The translations under genes and the position numbers were made by a program. Shown here one piece after another: positions 7,520-16,456 of a stretch of 64,000 bases of DNA (within the stretch, counting starts at the first letter, position 1; each line of letters begins with the position of its first letter). Under the pieces are notes generated by a model. The model saw only the letters and a program-made list of their open reading frames with translations. It searched no databases and was not told the origin of the DNA. The stretch spans positions 4,650,001-4,714,000 of the forward strand of contig OY782766.1 in assembly GCA_963678235.1 (NCBI GenBank), given 5' to 3'. The stretch comes from JABMQB01 sp963678235 (lineage in GTDB: Bacteria > Bacteroidota > Bacteroidia > Bacteroidales > Prolixibacteraceae).

Positions 7520-8833
7520 ATGGAAAACGAAAAAAAACATATTGAAATACGAAGCAACGAAGTTCAGGAGATTTTGGGTGGCGTTCCGTCCAGGATTGTA
7601 CGTTATGGAATATTAACCATTTTTGTGGTCTTCGTTCTCTTGCTGGTTTTTAGTTGGTTGTTCCAATATCCCGATGTCATAAGTTCAAAGGTTGTGGTGA
7701 CAACCGAAAGGCCTCCGGCAACCATTGTAGCACGTGCAACGGGGCAAATAAAAGAATTGTTTGTTAGCGACACGCAGCACGTATCAAGTGGAGAAGTAAT
7801 TGCAATAATCGAAAATCCCGGGAATTACGAAGACGTACTTCGACTCAATCAATTAATTCCTTCCATTGAGCAATTCCTAATTGATTATAACACTTCCAAG
7901 AAAATAGACTTCCCTAAAAATTTGCAATTGGGGCCAATCCAGGAAGAGTATTCACTTTTTATTAAAAAGTACAATGATTATCTAAGTTTTCTGGAGTTAG
8001 ACTATTTCCCTCGAATTAACAAATCATTGGAAGACCAAAAACGGATGTCGCGTATTTATTATGATCGGTTGTGGACCCAACGCCAAATTATGGATAAGGA
8101 TTATCAACTTGCATTAAGTAAATACAAAAGGGATTCTGCTCTTCATAAAAATCAGGTACTATCCTTACAGGATTTAGAAAAGTCGGAATCAGAAATGTTG
8201 AATAAAAAATACGATTTTGAGCAGGTAAGGACTTCTTTGGCCGAAATGCAAATGGATTTATTGGCAGTCGATCAAAGAATAATTGAAAACGAGAAAAACC
8301 ACCTTGATCAAAAAACACAACTTCAGTTGGAGGTAACCGAAGCATATAGCAACCTTTCGGGAGCAATTAAACAATGGGAGCTAACATATATATTAAAAGC
8401 GCCCATCGAAGGAAATGTTTCGTTTAATGCCTATTGGAGCGAAAACCAAAATGTAAGGGAAGGTGATAAAGTGCTTACAATCATCCCCGATGATGCTGGT
8501 GAATTGGTCGGAAGGACAAAGCTTTCGGTATTAAGATCAGGAAAAGTGAGTAAAGGGCAGGATGTAAACATAAAGTTTGACAATTACCCATACATGGAAT
8601 TTGGTATGGTCAAAGGAACCATAAAAACAATTTCTGCCATTCCTGAAGACGATTATTATACCGTTGAATTAAGTTTCCCTGATGGCCTTGTTACCAACTA
8701 TGGAAAGACCCTTGAATTACAAAATGAAATAACGGGAGTTGCAGAGATAATTACACAGGAGCTTCGTTTAATTCAGCGGTTTTTAAATCCACTTAAAGCG
8801 CTTTGGAAAGAACGAATTGAAACCAAAGAGTAA
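7520..8833 (+). CDS. HlyD-family secretion adaptor
   Basis: A 437-residue periplasmic adaptor that links the peptidase-ABC exporter to an outer-membrane channel. There is one membrane anchor at about 27-49. A biotinyl-lipoyl-like half follows (TGQIKELFVSDTQHVSSGEVIAII), then a long coiled-coil hairpin at about 100-285, the second half-motif (LKAPIEGNVSFNAYWSENQNVREGDKVLTII) and a beta-barrel region. It follows the exporter in the same direction after 56 bp. No TolC-type gene is adjacent, so the outer-membrane partner must be encoded elsewhere. Confidence 0.92.
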   Translation: MENEKKHIEIRSNEVQEILGGVPSRIVRYGILTIFVVFVLLLVFSWLFQYPDVISSKVVVTTERPPATIVARATGQIKELFVSDTQHVSSGEVIAIIENPGNYEDVLRLNQLIPSIEQFLIDYNTSKKIDFPKNLQLGPIQEEYSLFIKKYNDYLSFLELDYFPRINKSLEDQKRMSRIYYDRLWTQRQIMDKDYQLALSKYKRDSALHKNQVLSLQDLEKSESEMLNKKYDFEQVRTSLAEMQMDLLAVDQRIIENEKNHLDQKTQLQLEVTEAYSNLSGAIKQWELTYILKAPIEGNVSFNAYWSENQNVREGDKVLTIIPDDAGELVGRTKLSVLRSGKVSKGQDVNIKFDNYPYMEFGMVKGTIKTISAIPEDDYYTVELSFPDGLVTNYGKTLELQNEITGVAEIITQELRLIQRFLNPLKALWKERIETKE

Positions 8834-8952
8834 TTCTATTAAAATCCCTTAATAATTGACCAAAAAAAAAATCGAGGCAAACTTTGCTTTATCGATCAAA
8901 TGTTGACGGTTATTTCCAATCTTAATTTTTCCAACTTTTTTACAATATCTCA

Positions 8953-8981
8953 TTGATCTTTGCTGAAAATTAGTACTTTTG
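8953..8981 (+). promoter_or_regulatory. str operon promoter P1
   Basis: TTG at 8953-8955, an 18-bp spacer, and TACTTTTG at 8974-8981 match the Bacteroidota consensus TTG-N(17-23)-TAnnTTTG. It lies 124 bp before rpsL. The initially transcribed region carries CGAATTTTAAG, also found at the same offset before ychF. Confidence 0.7.
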
Positions 8982-9027
8982 CGTGCCGAATTTTAAGGCT
9001 GGGGCTAAAAAATAGCGCCCAAAAGCA

Positions 9028-9057
9028 TTGTTTTTACAAAAAAATAGGATACTTTTG
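9028..9057 (+). promoter_or_regulatory. str operon promoter P2
   Basis: TTG at 9028-9030, a 19-bp spacer, and TACTTTTG at 9050-9057 form a second consensus promoter, with the same -7 sequence as P1 and 76 bp downstream of it. The first transcribed bases would be about 9062-9066, leaving a leader of about 40 nt before rpsL. Two tandem promoters suit a highly expressed operon. Confidence 0.75.
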
Positions 9058-9104
9058 CAGTCCATTTTGAAAAACATTATTAACTAAATAAAAAACAGGT
9101 ATTT

Positions 9105-9479
9105 ATGCCAACTATTCAACAGTTAGTTAGGAAAGGAAGACAGACGAAAGCGGATAAGAGTAAATCTCCGGCATTGGATTCATGCCCGCAGCGTCGTGGT
9201 GTATGTGTACGTGTGTACACTACTACACCTAAAAAACCTAATTCAGCAATGCGTAAGGTTGCAAGGGTTAGGTTAACCAACGGAAAAGAGGTGAACGCCT
9301 ACATTCCGGGAGAAGGTCATAATTTGCAAGAGCACTCAATCGTGCTTGTACGCGGTGGTAGGGTAAAAGATTTACCAGGTGTGCGTTATCACTTAATTCG
9401 TGGTGCACTCGATACCGCTGGAGTTGAAGGCCGCTTACAGCGTCGTTCAAAATATGGTGCAAAAAGACCAAAGAAATAA
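9105..9479 (+). CDS. rpsL: 30S ribosomal protein S12
   Basis: A decoding-centre protein of the small subunit, 124 residues, full length. The conserved TTTPKKPNSAMRKVARVRL and GGRVKDLPGVRYHLIRG are present. Lys43 in PKKPNS and the lysine in RVKDLPG are the unmutated, streptomycin-sensitive residues. It is the first gene of the long ribosomal operon, behind two promoters, followed by rpsG after a 126-bp spacer. Confidence 0.98.
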   Translation: MPTIQQLVRKGRQTKADKSKSPALDSCPQRRGVCVRVYTTTPKKPNSAMRKVARVRLTNGKEVNAYIPGEGHNLQEHSIVLVRGGRVKDLPGVRYHLIRGALDTAGVEGRLQRRSKYGAKRPKK

Positions 9480-9541
9480 GAAAACACAGTAATTAATTTA
9501 GTTATTTGTTTAGTGGTTTGGTTGAGTAAATAAATTCCACC

Positions 9542-9565
9542 GTCTTCCGGGAATGATCTGAAGAC
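9542..9565 (+). promoter_or_regulatory. Hairpin in the rpsL-rpsG spacer, candidate S7 control element
   Basis: GTCTTC (9542-9547) pairs with GAAGAC (9560-9565) across a 12-nt loop, in the only long spacer between rpsL and fusA. In E. coli the equivalent spacer binds S7 for feedback control. A similar role here is an inference from position and pairing only. Confidence 0.35.
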
Positions 9566-9605
9566 CCTATGGGCAGCCAATTCAAATAACGCTAAAAAGT
9601 TTAAA

Positions 9606-10082
9606 ATGAGAAAATCAAAACCAAAGAAGAGGCATTTGTTACCCGATCCTAAATTTGGGGATACATTGGTAACACGTTTTGTTAATGACCTTATGGTTGA
9701 CGGGAAAAAATCAGTTGCGTATACAATTTTTTACGATACGCTTGACCTCGTTGAAAAAAGAGTTAAAGACACAGAGCTTGCTCCACTTGAAATCTGGAAA
9801 AAAGCTTTGGAAAATATTACACCTGGGGTTGAGGTAAAAAGCCGCAGGGTGGGTGGTGCTACTTTCCAGGTTCCAATGGAAATCCGCCCTGAAAGAAAAA
9901 ATGCAATCAGTATTAAAAACATGATCATCTTTGCTCGTAAAAGATCAGGGAAATCAATGGCTGATAAATTAGCAGCTGAAATAATTGCCGCGTTTAACGA
10001 AGAAGGTGGTGCTTTCAAAAAGAAAGAAGATACACACCGTATGGCGGAAGCCAACCGGGCATTTGCACATTTCAGGTTCTAA
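9606..10082 (+). CDS. rpsG: 30S ribosomal protein S7
   Basis: A primary 16S rRNA-binding protein that organises the 30S head, 158 residues. The family signatures DPKFGDTLVTRFVNDLMVDGKK, VKSRRVGGATFQVPMEIRP and EANRAFAHFRF are visible. It sits between rpsL and fusA as in the classical str operon. The start MRKSKPKKRHLLPDP has no Shine-Dalgarno sequence ahead of it. Confidence 0.98.
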   Translation: MRKSKPKKRHLLPDPKFGDTLVTRFVNDLMVDGKKSVAYTIFYDTLDLVEKRVKDTELAPLEIWKKALENITPGVEVKSRRVGGATFQVPMEIRPERKNAISIKNMIIFARKRSGKSMADKLAAEIIAAFNEEGGAFKKKEDTHRMAEANRAFAHFRF

Positions 10083-10115
10083 ATCTTAAATCAAGATACT
10101 AGAAATATATAATTA

Positions 10116-12230
10116 ATGGCGAAGCAAGATCTAAAATATACGAGAAATATCGGTATCATGGCACACATTGATGCCGGTAAAACTACCGTAACAGAACGTA
10201 TCTTGTACTACACTGGATTAACACATAGAATTGGTGAAGTACACGATGGTGCTGCTACGATGGACTGGATGGAGCAGGAGCAGGAGAGAGGGATTACCAT
10301 TACATCTGCAGCAACAACAACCTTCTGGAAGTACAAAGATGTTGAACACAAAATCAATATTATTGATACTCCCGGACACGTTGATTTTACCGTGGAGGTT
10401 GAACGTTCGCTTAGGATTTTGGATGGTGCAGTGGCGCTGTTCTGTGCAGTTGGTGGTGTTGAGGCACAATCAGAAACAGTTTGGAGACAAGCTGAAAAAT
10501 ATGGTGTGCCACGTATTGCTTTTGTAAATAAAATGGACCGCTCAGGTGCCGATTTCTTTAACGTTTATAACGATATTAAAGAAAAACTAGGTGCTAACCC
10601 GGTTCCAGTTCAAATACCTATTGGTTCCGAAGATTCATTTGAAGGGGTAATCGACCTTATTGAAATGAAAGCTGTGCGTTGGCACGATGATGCACAAATG
10701 GGAACAAACTATTCATTAGACCCAATTCCTGCTGAATTGGAGGAACAAGCGGAAGAGTGGAGAGGTAAATTGGTAGAATCGGTTGCAGAATTGGATGATG
10801 CATTATTGGAAAGGTATTTCGAAGATCCGGATTCTATCACCAAAGATGAAATGCTTGCAGTTATTCGTAAGGCTACCATTGAAGGAATTATTATTCCTAT
10901 GATGTGTGGTTCTGCGTTTAAAAATAAGGGCGTACAACGCCTTTTAGATGCTGTATGTTCATTCTTGGCAAGTCCGCTTGATAACGATGAAGTTACAGGG
11001 AATGAACCAGGAACAGAAAATACGATTATCAGGCATGCCGATCCGGAAGAGCCATTTGCAGCATTGGCATTTAAAATTGCTACCGATCCGTTTGTTGGGA
11101 GGCTTTGTTACATGAGGGTTTACTCGGGTAAATTACCTGCTGGTACACAAGTTTTCAACTCACGTACCGGGAAAAAAGAGCGTATTTCACGTTTATACCA
11201 AATGCACTCAAACAAACAAAACCCGATTGACGTAATCGAAGCGGGTGATATTTGTGCTGCTGTTGGTTTTAAAGATATCCGTACAGGAGACACATTATGT
11301 GATGCTAAAAACCAGATCGAATTGGAAAGCATGGTATTTCCAGAACCCGTTATTGGTATTGCAGTTGAACCAAAATCACAAAAAGACGTGGATAAACTTG
11401 GAAATGGATTGGCAAAATTAGCCGAAGAAGATCCAACATTCCAGGTCTTTACTGATGAAAACTCAGGGCAAACAGTTATCAGGGGAATGGGTGAGCTTCA
11501 CCTTGAAATCCTGATTGACAGGTTAAAACGTGAATTCAAAGTTGAATGTAACCAGGGGTCTCCACAGGTTGCTTATAAAGAAGCAATCACCAAAAGTGTT
11601 GAACTTAGGGAAGTATTCAAAAAACAATCTGGTGGACGTGGTAAATTTGCAGATATCATTGTTAGGGTTGAACCTTCGGACGATGAAAAAGTTGCAGGGC
11701 TTCAGTTTATTGATGAAGTAAAAGGAGGCCGCATTCCAAGGGAATTTATCCCTTCTGTTGAAAAAGGTTTCAAAGATGCACTTAGCAATGGTCCACTTGC
11801 CGGGTTCCCGGTAGATAGTTTAAAAGTTACCTTGTTGGACGGTTCATTCCACGCAGTTGACTCCGATCAATTGTCGTTCGAGATATGTGCAAGGCAAGCG
11901 TTTAAAAGTGCCGCTTCAAAAGCAGCACCTCAGTTGCTTGAGCCAATTATGAAATTGGAGATTGTTACACCCGAAGAATATATGGGTGATATTATAGCCG
12001 ACCTTAACCGTCGTCGTGGTAGCGTTGATGGAATGGAAACAAAATCAGGAGCACGTGTAATTAATGCGAAAGTTCCGTTGGCAGAACAATTCGGTTATGT
12101 AACTGTTTTGCGTACATTATCATCAGGTAGGGCAACTTCATCTATGGAATTTAGCCACTATGAAGGTGTTCCAAGAAACCTGGCGATTAAAGTGCTTGAA
12201 GAAGTTCAGGGAAAAACTGATTTAATATAA
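10116..12230 (+). CDS. fusA: Elongation factor G
   Basis: A translational GTPase that drives ribosomal translocation and recycling, 704 residues. The G domain has AHIDAGKTT near 16-24 (G1), DTPGHVDF near 90 (G3) and NKMD (G4); domains II to V follow, with RGMGELHLEIL and the C-terminal GYVTVLRTLSSGRATSSMEF. It is placed 33 bp after rpsG and 22 bp before rpsJ. No tuf gene follows, so the str and S10 gene sets are joined directly, as is usual in Bacteroidota. Confidence 0.98.
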   Translation: MAKQDLKYTRNIGIMAHIDAGKTTVTERILYYTGLTHRIGEVHDGAATMDWMEQEQERGITITSAATTTFWKYKDVEHKINIIDTPGHVDFTVEVERSLRILDGAVALFCAVGGVEAQSETVWRQAEKYGVPRIAFVNKMDRSGADFFNVYNDIKEKLGANPVPVQIPIGSEDSFEGVIDLIEMKAVRWHDDAQMGTNYSLDPIPAELEEQAEEWRGKLVESVAELDDALLERYFEDPDSITKDEMLAVIRKATIEGIIIPMMCGSAFKNKGVQRLLDAVCSFLASPLDNDEVTGNEPGTENTIIRHADPEEPFAALAFKIATDPFVGRLCYMRVYSGKLPAGTQVFNSRTGKKERISRLYQMHSNKQNPIDVIEAGDICAAVGFKDIRTGDTLCDAKNQIELESMVFPEPVIGIAVEPKSQKDVDKLGNGLAKLAEEDPTFQVFTDENSGQTVIRGMGELHLEILIDRLKREFKVECNQGSPQVAYKEAITKSVELREVFKKQSGGRGKFADIIVRVEPSDDEKVAGLQFIDEVKGGRIPREFIPSVEKGFKDALSNGPLAGFPVDSLKVTLLDGSFHAVDSDQLSFEICARQAFKSAASKAAPQLLEPIMKLEIVTPEEYMGDIIADLNRRRGSVDGMETKSGARVINAKVPLAEQFGYVTVLRTLSSGRATSSMEFSHYEGVPRNLAIKVLEEVQGKTDLI

Positions 12231-12252
12231 TTAATATAACAGAATTCTCATT

Positions 12253-12558
12253 ATGAGTCAAAAGATCAGGATTAAACTTAAATCGTACGATCACAACCTT
12301 GTTGACAAGTCAGCTGAGAAGATCGTAAAAACAGTAAAAACAACAGGCGCAATTGTAAGCGGGCCTATCCCTCTTCCAACACACCGCCGTGTGTTCACTG
12401 TGTTACGTTCAACCTTTGTAAACAAAAAATCAAGGGAGCAATTTCAGCTAATGTCATACAAACGTTTGATTGACATTTACAGTTCCACAGCAAAAACCAT
12501 TGACGCACTAATGAAACTGGAATTACCCAGTGGCGTTGAGGTTGAAATTAAAGTATAA
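12253..12558 (+). CDS. rpsJ: 30S ribosomal protein S10
   Basis: A 101-residue component of the 30S head that in other bacteria also binds NusB in antitermination. It shows the core IRIKLKSYDHNLVDKSAEKIV, GPIPLPTHRRVFTVLRS and KKSREQFQ. It opens the S10 gene set, here fused downstream of fusA without a separate leader large enough for an L4-type attenuator, so S10-cluster transcription probably depends on the str promoters. Confidence 0.98.
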   Translation: MSQKIRIKLKSYDHNLVDKSAEKIVKTVKTTGAIVSGPIPLPTHRRVFTVLRSTFVNKKSREQFQLMSYKRLIDIYSSTAKTIDALMKLELPSGVEVEIKV

Positions 12559-12580
12559 TAAATTAAAGTAGTCGAAAAAG

Positions 12581-13210
12581 ATGGCTGGAATTATTGGTAA
12601 AAAAATCGGAATGACATCCGTATTCAGTGTTGAGGGGAAAAATATCCCATGCACTGTGATCGAAGCCGGTCCTTGTGTTGTTACACAAGTTAAGACCGTT
12701 GAAAAAGACGGCTATGATGCGTTACAATTAGGCTACGGCGAAAAGAAGGAGAAAAAAACTTCAAAAGCCGAATTCGGACATTTTAAAAATGCCGGAACAA
12801 CACCTAAACGCAAATTAGTTGAGTTTAGAAATAATTTTGAAGGCGACTTCAAATTAGGAGATGAAATTACTGTTGGCATTTTTCATGAGAATGATTACAT
12901 TGATGCCATTGGGACCACTAAAGGTAAAGGTTTTCAGGGTGTAGTTAAACGCCATGGTTTTGGTGGTGTTGGTGATTCTACACACGGTCAGCATAACCGT
13001 TTAAGGGCTCCAGGTTCTCTAGGAGCTTCATCTTATCCTTCTCGTGTATTTAAAGGAATTCGTATGGCAGGCCGCGATGGTGGCAGTACCATTACAATCG
13101 AAAACCTGTTAGTTATTAAAATTATACCCGAATCTAATCTTTTAGTAGTAAAAGGTTCTATTCCTGGTGCAAAAGGATCAACCGTAATTTTAAGGAAACA
13201 ATGGAAGTAA
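12581..13210 (+). CDS. rplC: 50S ribosomal protein L3
   Basis: An early 23S rRNA-binding protein near the peptidyl-transferase centre, 209 residues. MAGIIGKKIGMTSVF and the loop GFQGVVKRHGFGG with DSTHGQHNRLRAPGSLG are diagnostic. Its last 10 bp overlap the start of rplD, which indicates coupled translation. Confidence 0.98.
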   Translation: MAGIIGKKIGMTSVFSVEGKNIPCTVIEAGPCVVTQVKTVEKDGYDALQLGYGEKKEKKTSKAEFGHFKNAGTTPKRKLVEFRNNFEGDFKLGDEITVGIFHENDYIDAIGTTKGKGFQGVVKRHGFGGVGDSTHGQHNRLRAPGSLGASSYPSRVFKGIRMAGRDGGSTITIENLLVIKIIPESNLLVVKGSIPGAKGSTVILRKQWK

Positions 13211-13842
13211 GCGTATTAAATATACAAGGGAAAGAAACCGGAAGGAAAGTTGATCTAATTGACCAAATTTTCGGTATTGAGCCAAACGACCACGCTATTT
13301 ATCTCGATGTAAAACAATACATGATAAATCAGCGCCAGGGAACTGCAGCAAGCAAAGAAAGAGCTGATGTAGCAGGAAGTACCCGTAAGATCAAACGTCA
13401 AAAAGGTACTGGTACCGCTCGTGCTGGTAGTATTAAGTCTCCTGTATTTAGAGGTGGAGGTACAGTTTTTGGACCACGCCCAAAAAATTATGGTATCAAA
13501 CTTAATAAAAAAGTGAAACAATTGGCGAGGAAATCGGCACTTGCATATAAAGCAAAAGAAGAAGGTATTATTGTACTGGAAGACTTTAGCTTAGAGGCGC
13601 CAAAAACCCGTGAAATGCTGGCAATTAAAGATAATTTGAAAATTGCCGATAAAAAGTCACTTTTCGTTTTACCAGTCGAAAATAAAAACATATATTTGTC
13701 CTCCAGAAATTTACAGGATGTTTCGGTTGTAACTGCTTCTGAATTAACAACTTATCAGATATTGAATACCAAAACGCTAGTAATTTTAGAAGGTTCGGTA
13801 AAGAAGATTGAAGAAGTACTTAAGATTAAAGACGCAGAATAA
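13201..13842 (+). CDS. rplD: 50S ribosomal protein L4
   Basis: A 23S rRNA-binding protein whose extended loop lines the exit tunnel, 213 residues. The loop region shows KIKRQKGTGTARAGS and SPVFRGGGTVFGPRPKNYG. The start ATGGAAGTAAG lies within the last codons of rplC, and its TAA shares a base with the rplW ATG. L4 represses the S10 operon in E. coli; no such leader is evident here. Confidence 0.98.
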   Translation: MEVSVLNIQGKETGRKVDLIDQIFGIEPNDHAIYLDVKQYMINQRQGTAASKERADVAGSTRKIKRQKGTGTARAGSIKSPVFRGGGTVFGPRPKNYGIKLNKKVKQLARKSALAYKAKEEGIIVLEDFSLEAPKTREMLAIKDNLKIADKKSLFVLPVENKNIYLSSRNLQDVSVVTASELTTYQILNTKTLVILEGSVKKIEEVLKIKDAE

Positions 13843-14132
13843 TGGATATTTTGATAAAACCTTTGGTAACCGAAAAAATGACGGAACAGTCAGAACGGTA
13901 CAACCGTTATGGCTTCATAGTCAGGAAAGACGCAAACAAAAAGCAGATTAAAAAGGCTGTTGAAAGTTTGTACGACGTTAGTGTTGCTACCGTAAATACT
14001 ATGGTATACGGAAGTAAAAGTAAGTCAAGGTTCACAAAGTCTGGTGTTATTACCGGAAAAACCAGTTCTTACAAAAAAGCAATTGTAACGTTAATAGAAG
14101 GCGATAGTATTGATTTTTATAGTAATATATAA
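13842..14132 (+). CDS. rplW: 50S ribosomal protein L23
   Basis: A 96-residue protein at the tunnel exit, the docking site for trigger factor and SRP. The pattern ILIKPLVTEKMTEQ and KKQIKKAVESLYDVSVATVNT is typical. It begins at the rplD stop with a one-base overlap, and rplB follows after 6 bp. Confidence 0.97.
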   Translation: MDILIKPLVTEKMTEQSERYNRYGFIVRKDANKKQIKKAVESLYDVSVATVNTMVYGSKSKSRFTKSGVITGKTSSYKKAIVTLIEGDSIDFYSNI

Positions 14133-14138
14133 TAAATA

Positions 14139-14963
14139 ATGGCAGTAAGAAAATTAAAACCAGTAACACCGGGTCAAAGGCACAAAATAATTGGTGCTTT
14201 TGATAGCATTACTGCATCTACACCTGAGAAATCATTGTTGGAACCTCTCAAAAAATCGGGAGGCCGAAATAATCAGGGCCGAATGACAATGAGATATAGA
14301 GGTGGGGGCCATAAGCGGAAATACCGTGTAATCGATTTTAAACGCGATAAACATGGTGTAGCTGCTGTAGTTGAATCAATTCAGTATGATCCAAACCGTA
14401 CTGCACGTATTGCTTTGCTTGTTTATGAAGACGGCGAAAAGCGATATATGGTAGCACCAAATGGATTAAAAGCTGGGCAAAAGGTCATTAGTGGACCTGG
14501 CTCAGACCCTGAAGTTGGAAACGCGCTCCCATTAGGAGAAATACCTCTTGGTACTCTTGTACATAATATTGAACTGCACCCAGGACAGGGTGGAGTGATG
14601 GCACGTAGTGCAGGCGCTTATGCGCAATTGACCTCACGTGAAGGTAAATTTGCAATTCTAAAATTACCTTCAGGCGAATCTCGTATGGTACTCACAAGCT
14701 GTAGTGCTACAGTAGGTACTGTTGGAAACACTGAACATAACCTTGAAAAATCAGGAAAAGCAGGACGTTCAAGATGGTTAGGCCGTCGTCCTCGTGTTCG
14801 TGGTGTAGCAATGAACCCTGTCGATCACCCAATGGGTGGTGGAGAAGGCCGTTCTTCAGGTGGACACCCACGCTCTCGTAAAGGAGTATTGGCTAAAGGG
14901 TATAAAACCCGTTCACCAAAGAAAGCTTCCAATAAGTATATTGTAGAACGTAGGAAAAAATAA
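14139..14963 (+). CDS. rplB: 50S ribosomal protein L2
   Basis: A 274-residue 23S rRNA-binding protein needed for subunit joining and peptidyl transfer. The conserved GRNNQGRMTMRYRGGGHKR and the histidine-bearing segment VAMNPVDHPMGGGEGRSSG are present. It has full family length and typical basic N- and C-termini, between rplW and rpsS. Confidence 0.98.
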   Translation: MAVRKLKPVTPGQRHKIIGAFDSITASTPEKSLLEPLKKSGGRNNQGRMTMRYRGGGHKRKYRVIDFKRDKHGVAAVVESIQYDPNRTARIALLVYEDGEKRYMVAPNGLKAGQKVISGPGSDPEVGNALPLGEIPLGTLVHNIELHPGQGGVMARSAGAYAQLTSREGKFAILKLPSGESRMVLTSCSATVGTVGNTEHNLEKSGKAGRSRWLGRRPRVRGVAMNPVDHPMGGGEGRSSGGHPRSRKGVLAKGYKTRSPKKASNKYIVERRKK

Positions 14964-14982
14964 CATTAAAGGAATTTAAAAG

Positions 14983-15246
14983 ATGAGTCGTTCATTAAAA
15001 AAAGGTCCATATATCGATATTAAACTGGAGAAAAAAGTCCTCGGGATGAATGAATCCGGTAAAAAATCGGTAATGAAAACATGGGCAAGAGCATCAGTTA
15101 TTTCTCCTGATTTTGTAGGGCATACGATTGCAGTTCACAATGGGAACAAATTTATCCCAGTGTACATTACCGAAAATATGGTAGGTCACAGATTGGGAGA
15201 ATTTGCACCAACGCGTACATACAGGGGGCATGCTGGTAAAAGATAA
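14983..15246 (+). CDS. rpsS: 30S ribosomal protein S19
   Basis: An 87-residue protein of the 30S head that contacts S13 and the A-site region. MSRSLKKGPYID and IAVHNGNKFIPVYITENMVG, then HRLGEFAPTRTYRGH, are the family blocks. It is placed between rplB and rplV. Confidence 0.98.
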   Translation: MSRSLKKGPYIDIKLEKKVLGMNESGKKSVMKTWARASVISPDFVGHTIAVHNGNKFIPVYITENMVGHRLGEFAPTRTYRGHAGKR

Positions 15247-15285
15247 GGCATAATTGCATTTTGAAAAATTTAAAAAAGTAATAAA

Positions 15286-15705
15286 ATGGGTGCCAGAAAA
15301 AGACTAGCAGCTGAGAAAAGAAAAGAAGAGAAAAAACAACAATATTTTGCTGTTTTGAAAAATTGCCCAACTTCTCCACGTAAAATGAGGCTTGTAGCCG
15401 ATTTAATCCGTGGCAAAGAAGTGAACCAGGCGCTTGATATTTTAAAGTTTTCTTCCAAAGAAGCTTCTCGCAAAGTTGAAAAGCTATTGTTGTCAGCCAT
15501 TGCAAATTGGCAGGCAAAAAATGAAGGGGTTCGCCTTGAAGAAAGTGAACTTGTTGTCAGCCAAATTATGGTTGATTCAGGAAGGATACTTAAACGTTTG
15601 CGTCCTGCTCCTCAAGGAAGGGCACATAGGATCCGAAAAAGGTCAAATCACGTGACGATTTACCTGAATAGTAATACAAATAGTGAAGAAAATATAAATC
15701 AATAA
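15286..15705 (+). CDS. rplV: 50S ribosomal protein L22
   Basis: A 139-residue 23S rRNA-binding protein of the exit tunnel. The core LKNCPTSPRKMRLVADLIRG and the tunnel-loop region GRILKRLRPAPQGRAHRIRK are clear. A basic 16-residue N-terminal lead (GARKRLAAEKRKEEKKQQ) precedes the usual family start and looks like a lineage extension. Confidence 0.97.
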   Translation: MGARKRLAAEKRKEEKKQQYFAVLKNCPTSPRKMRLVADLIRGKEVNQALDILKFSSKEASRKVEKLLLSAIANWQAKNEGVRLEESELVVSQIMVDSGRILKRLRPAPQGRAHRIRKRSNHVTIYLNSNTNSEENINQ

Positions 15706-15707
15706 TA

Positions 15708-16430
15708 ATGGGACAGAAAGTAAATCCGATTTCAAATCGTTTAGGATTCATCAAAGGATGGGATTCCAATTGGTTTGGTGGTGATGATTACGGCGACAAG
15801 CTGGTTGAAGATACGAAAATTAGGGAATACCTTAATGCTCGTCTTGCAAAAGCCAGTATTTCAAGGATCGTTATTGAACGTACCCTGAAGCTGATAACCA
15901 TCACTGTTCATACTTCCCGCCCTGGTATTATTATTGGTAAAGGGGGTCAGGAAGTTGACAAACTTAAAGAAGAGCTAAAGAAAATTACGAATAAGGAAGT
16001 ACAAATTAACATTTTTGAAATTAAACGCCCAGAGCTTGATGCCAGAATCGTTGCAAGTAATATTGCACGTCAGATCGAAGGTAAAATTGCTTACCGTAGG
16101 GCTACAAAAATGGCTATTGCATCAACCATGCGTATGGGAGCTGAGGGAATTAAAGTCCTTGTTTCCGGACGTTTAAATGGTGCTGAAATGGCACGTTCAG
16201 AAATGTACAAAGATGGTCGTACTCCTTTACATACACTGCGTGCTGATATAGATTACGCGCTTGCTGAAGCTTTAACAAAAACAGGTTTGATTGGTGTCAA
16301 AGTCTGGATTTGTAAAGGTATGGTTTATGGAAACCGTGATTTGTCGCCAAACGTTGGGCAAAAACAACAACGTGGTGGGTCACAAAACCAAAGGCCTCAG
16401 CGCGGCGGCGGAAATCGTAGAAGAAAATAG
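15708..16430 (+). CDS. rpsC: 30S ribosomal protein S3
   Basis: A protein of the mRNA entry channel, 240 residues. Its KH domain shows RPGIIIGKGGQEVDKL (GxxG loop), and the C-terminal domain shows ASTMRMGAEGIKVLVSGRL. A Gln/Arg/Gly-rich tail, QKQQRGGSQNQRPQRGGGN, ends the protein. It starts 2 bp after the rplV stop. Confidence 0.98.
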   Translation: MGQKVNPISNRLGFIKGWDSNWFGGDDYGDKLVEDTKIREYLNARLAKASISRIVIERTLKLITITVHTSRPGIIIGKGGQEVDKLKEELKKITNKEVQINIFEIKRPELDARIVASNIARQIEGKIAYRRATKMAIASTMRMGAEGIKVLVSGRLNGAEMARSEMYKDGRTPLHTLRADIDYALAEALTKTGLIGVKVWICKGMVYGNRDLSPNVGQKQQRGGSQNQRPQRGGGNRRRK

Positions 16431-16456
16431 TGGAATAACACTCAGAATTAAAAAGG

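Noticed and set aside
8867..8907. Dyad ATCGAGGCAAAC/TTTGCTTTATCGAT after the HlyD gene as a terminator
   Set aside because: The arms are interrupted, there is almost no loop and no T-tract follows; support is too weak.
10116..12560. Missing tuf gene between fusA and rpsJ read as a deletion
   Set aside because: This arrangement is usual in Bacteroidota; tuf normally lies elsewhere with rplK/rplA-type genes.
13255..13521. Minus-strand ORFs opposite ribosomal protein genes (here opposite rplD; similar ones occur throughout 9000-27000)
   Set aside because: They lie wholly within confirmed conserved genes, have no recognisable domain, and are explained by the codon use of the opposite strand.
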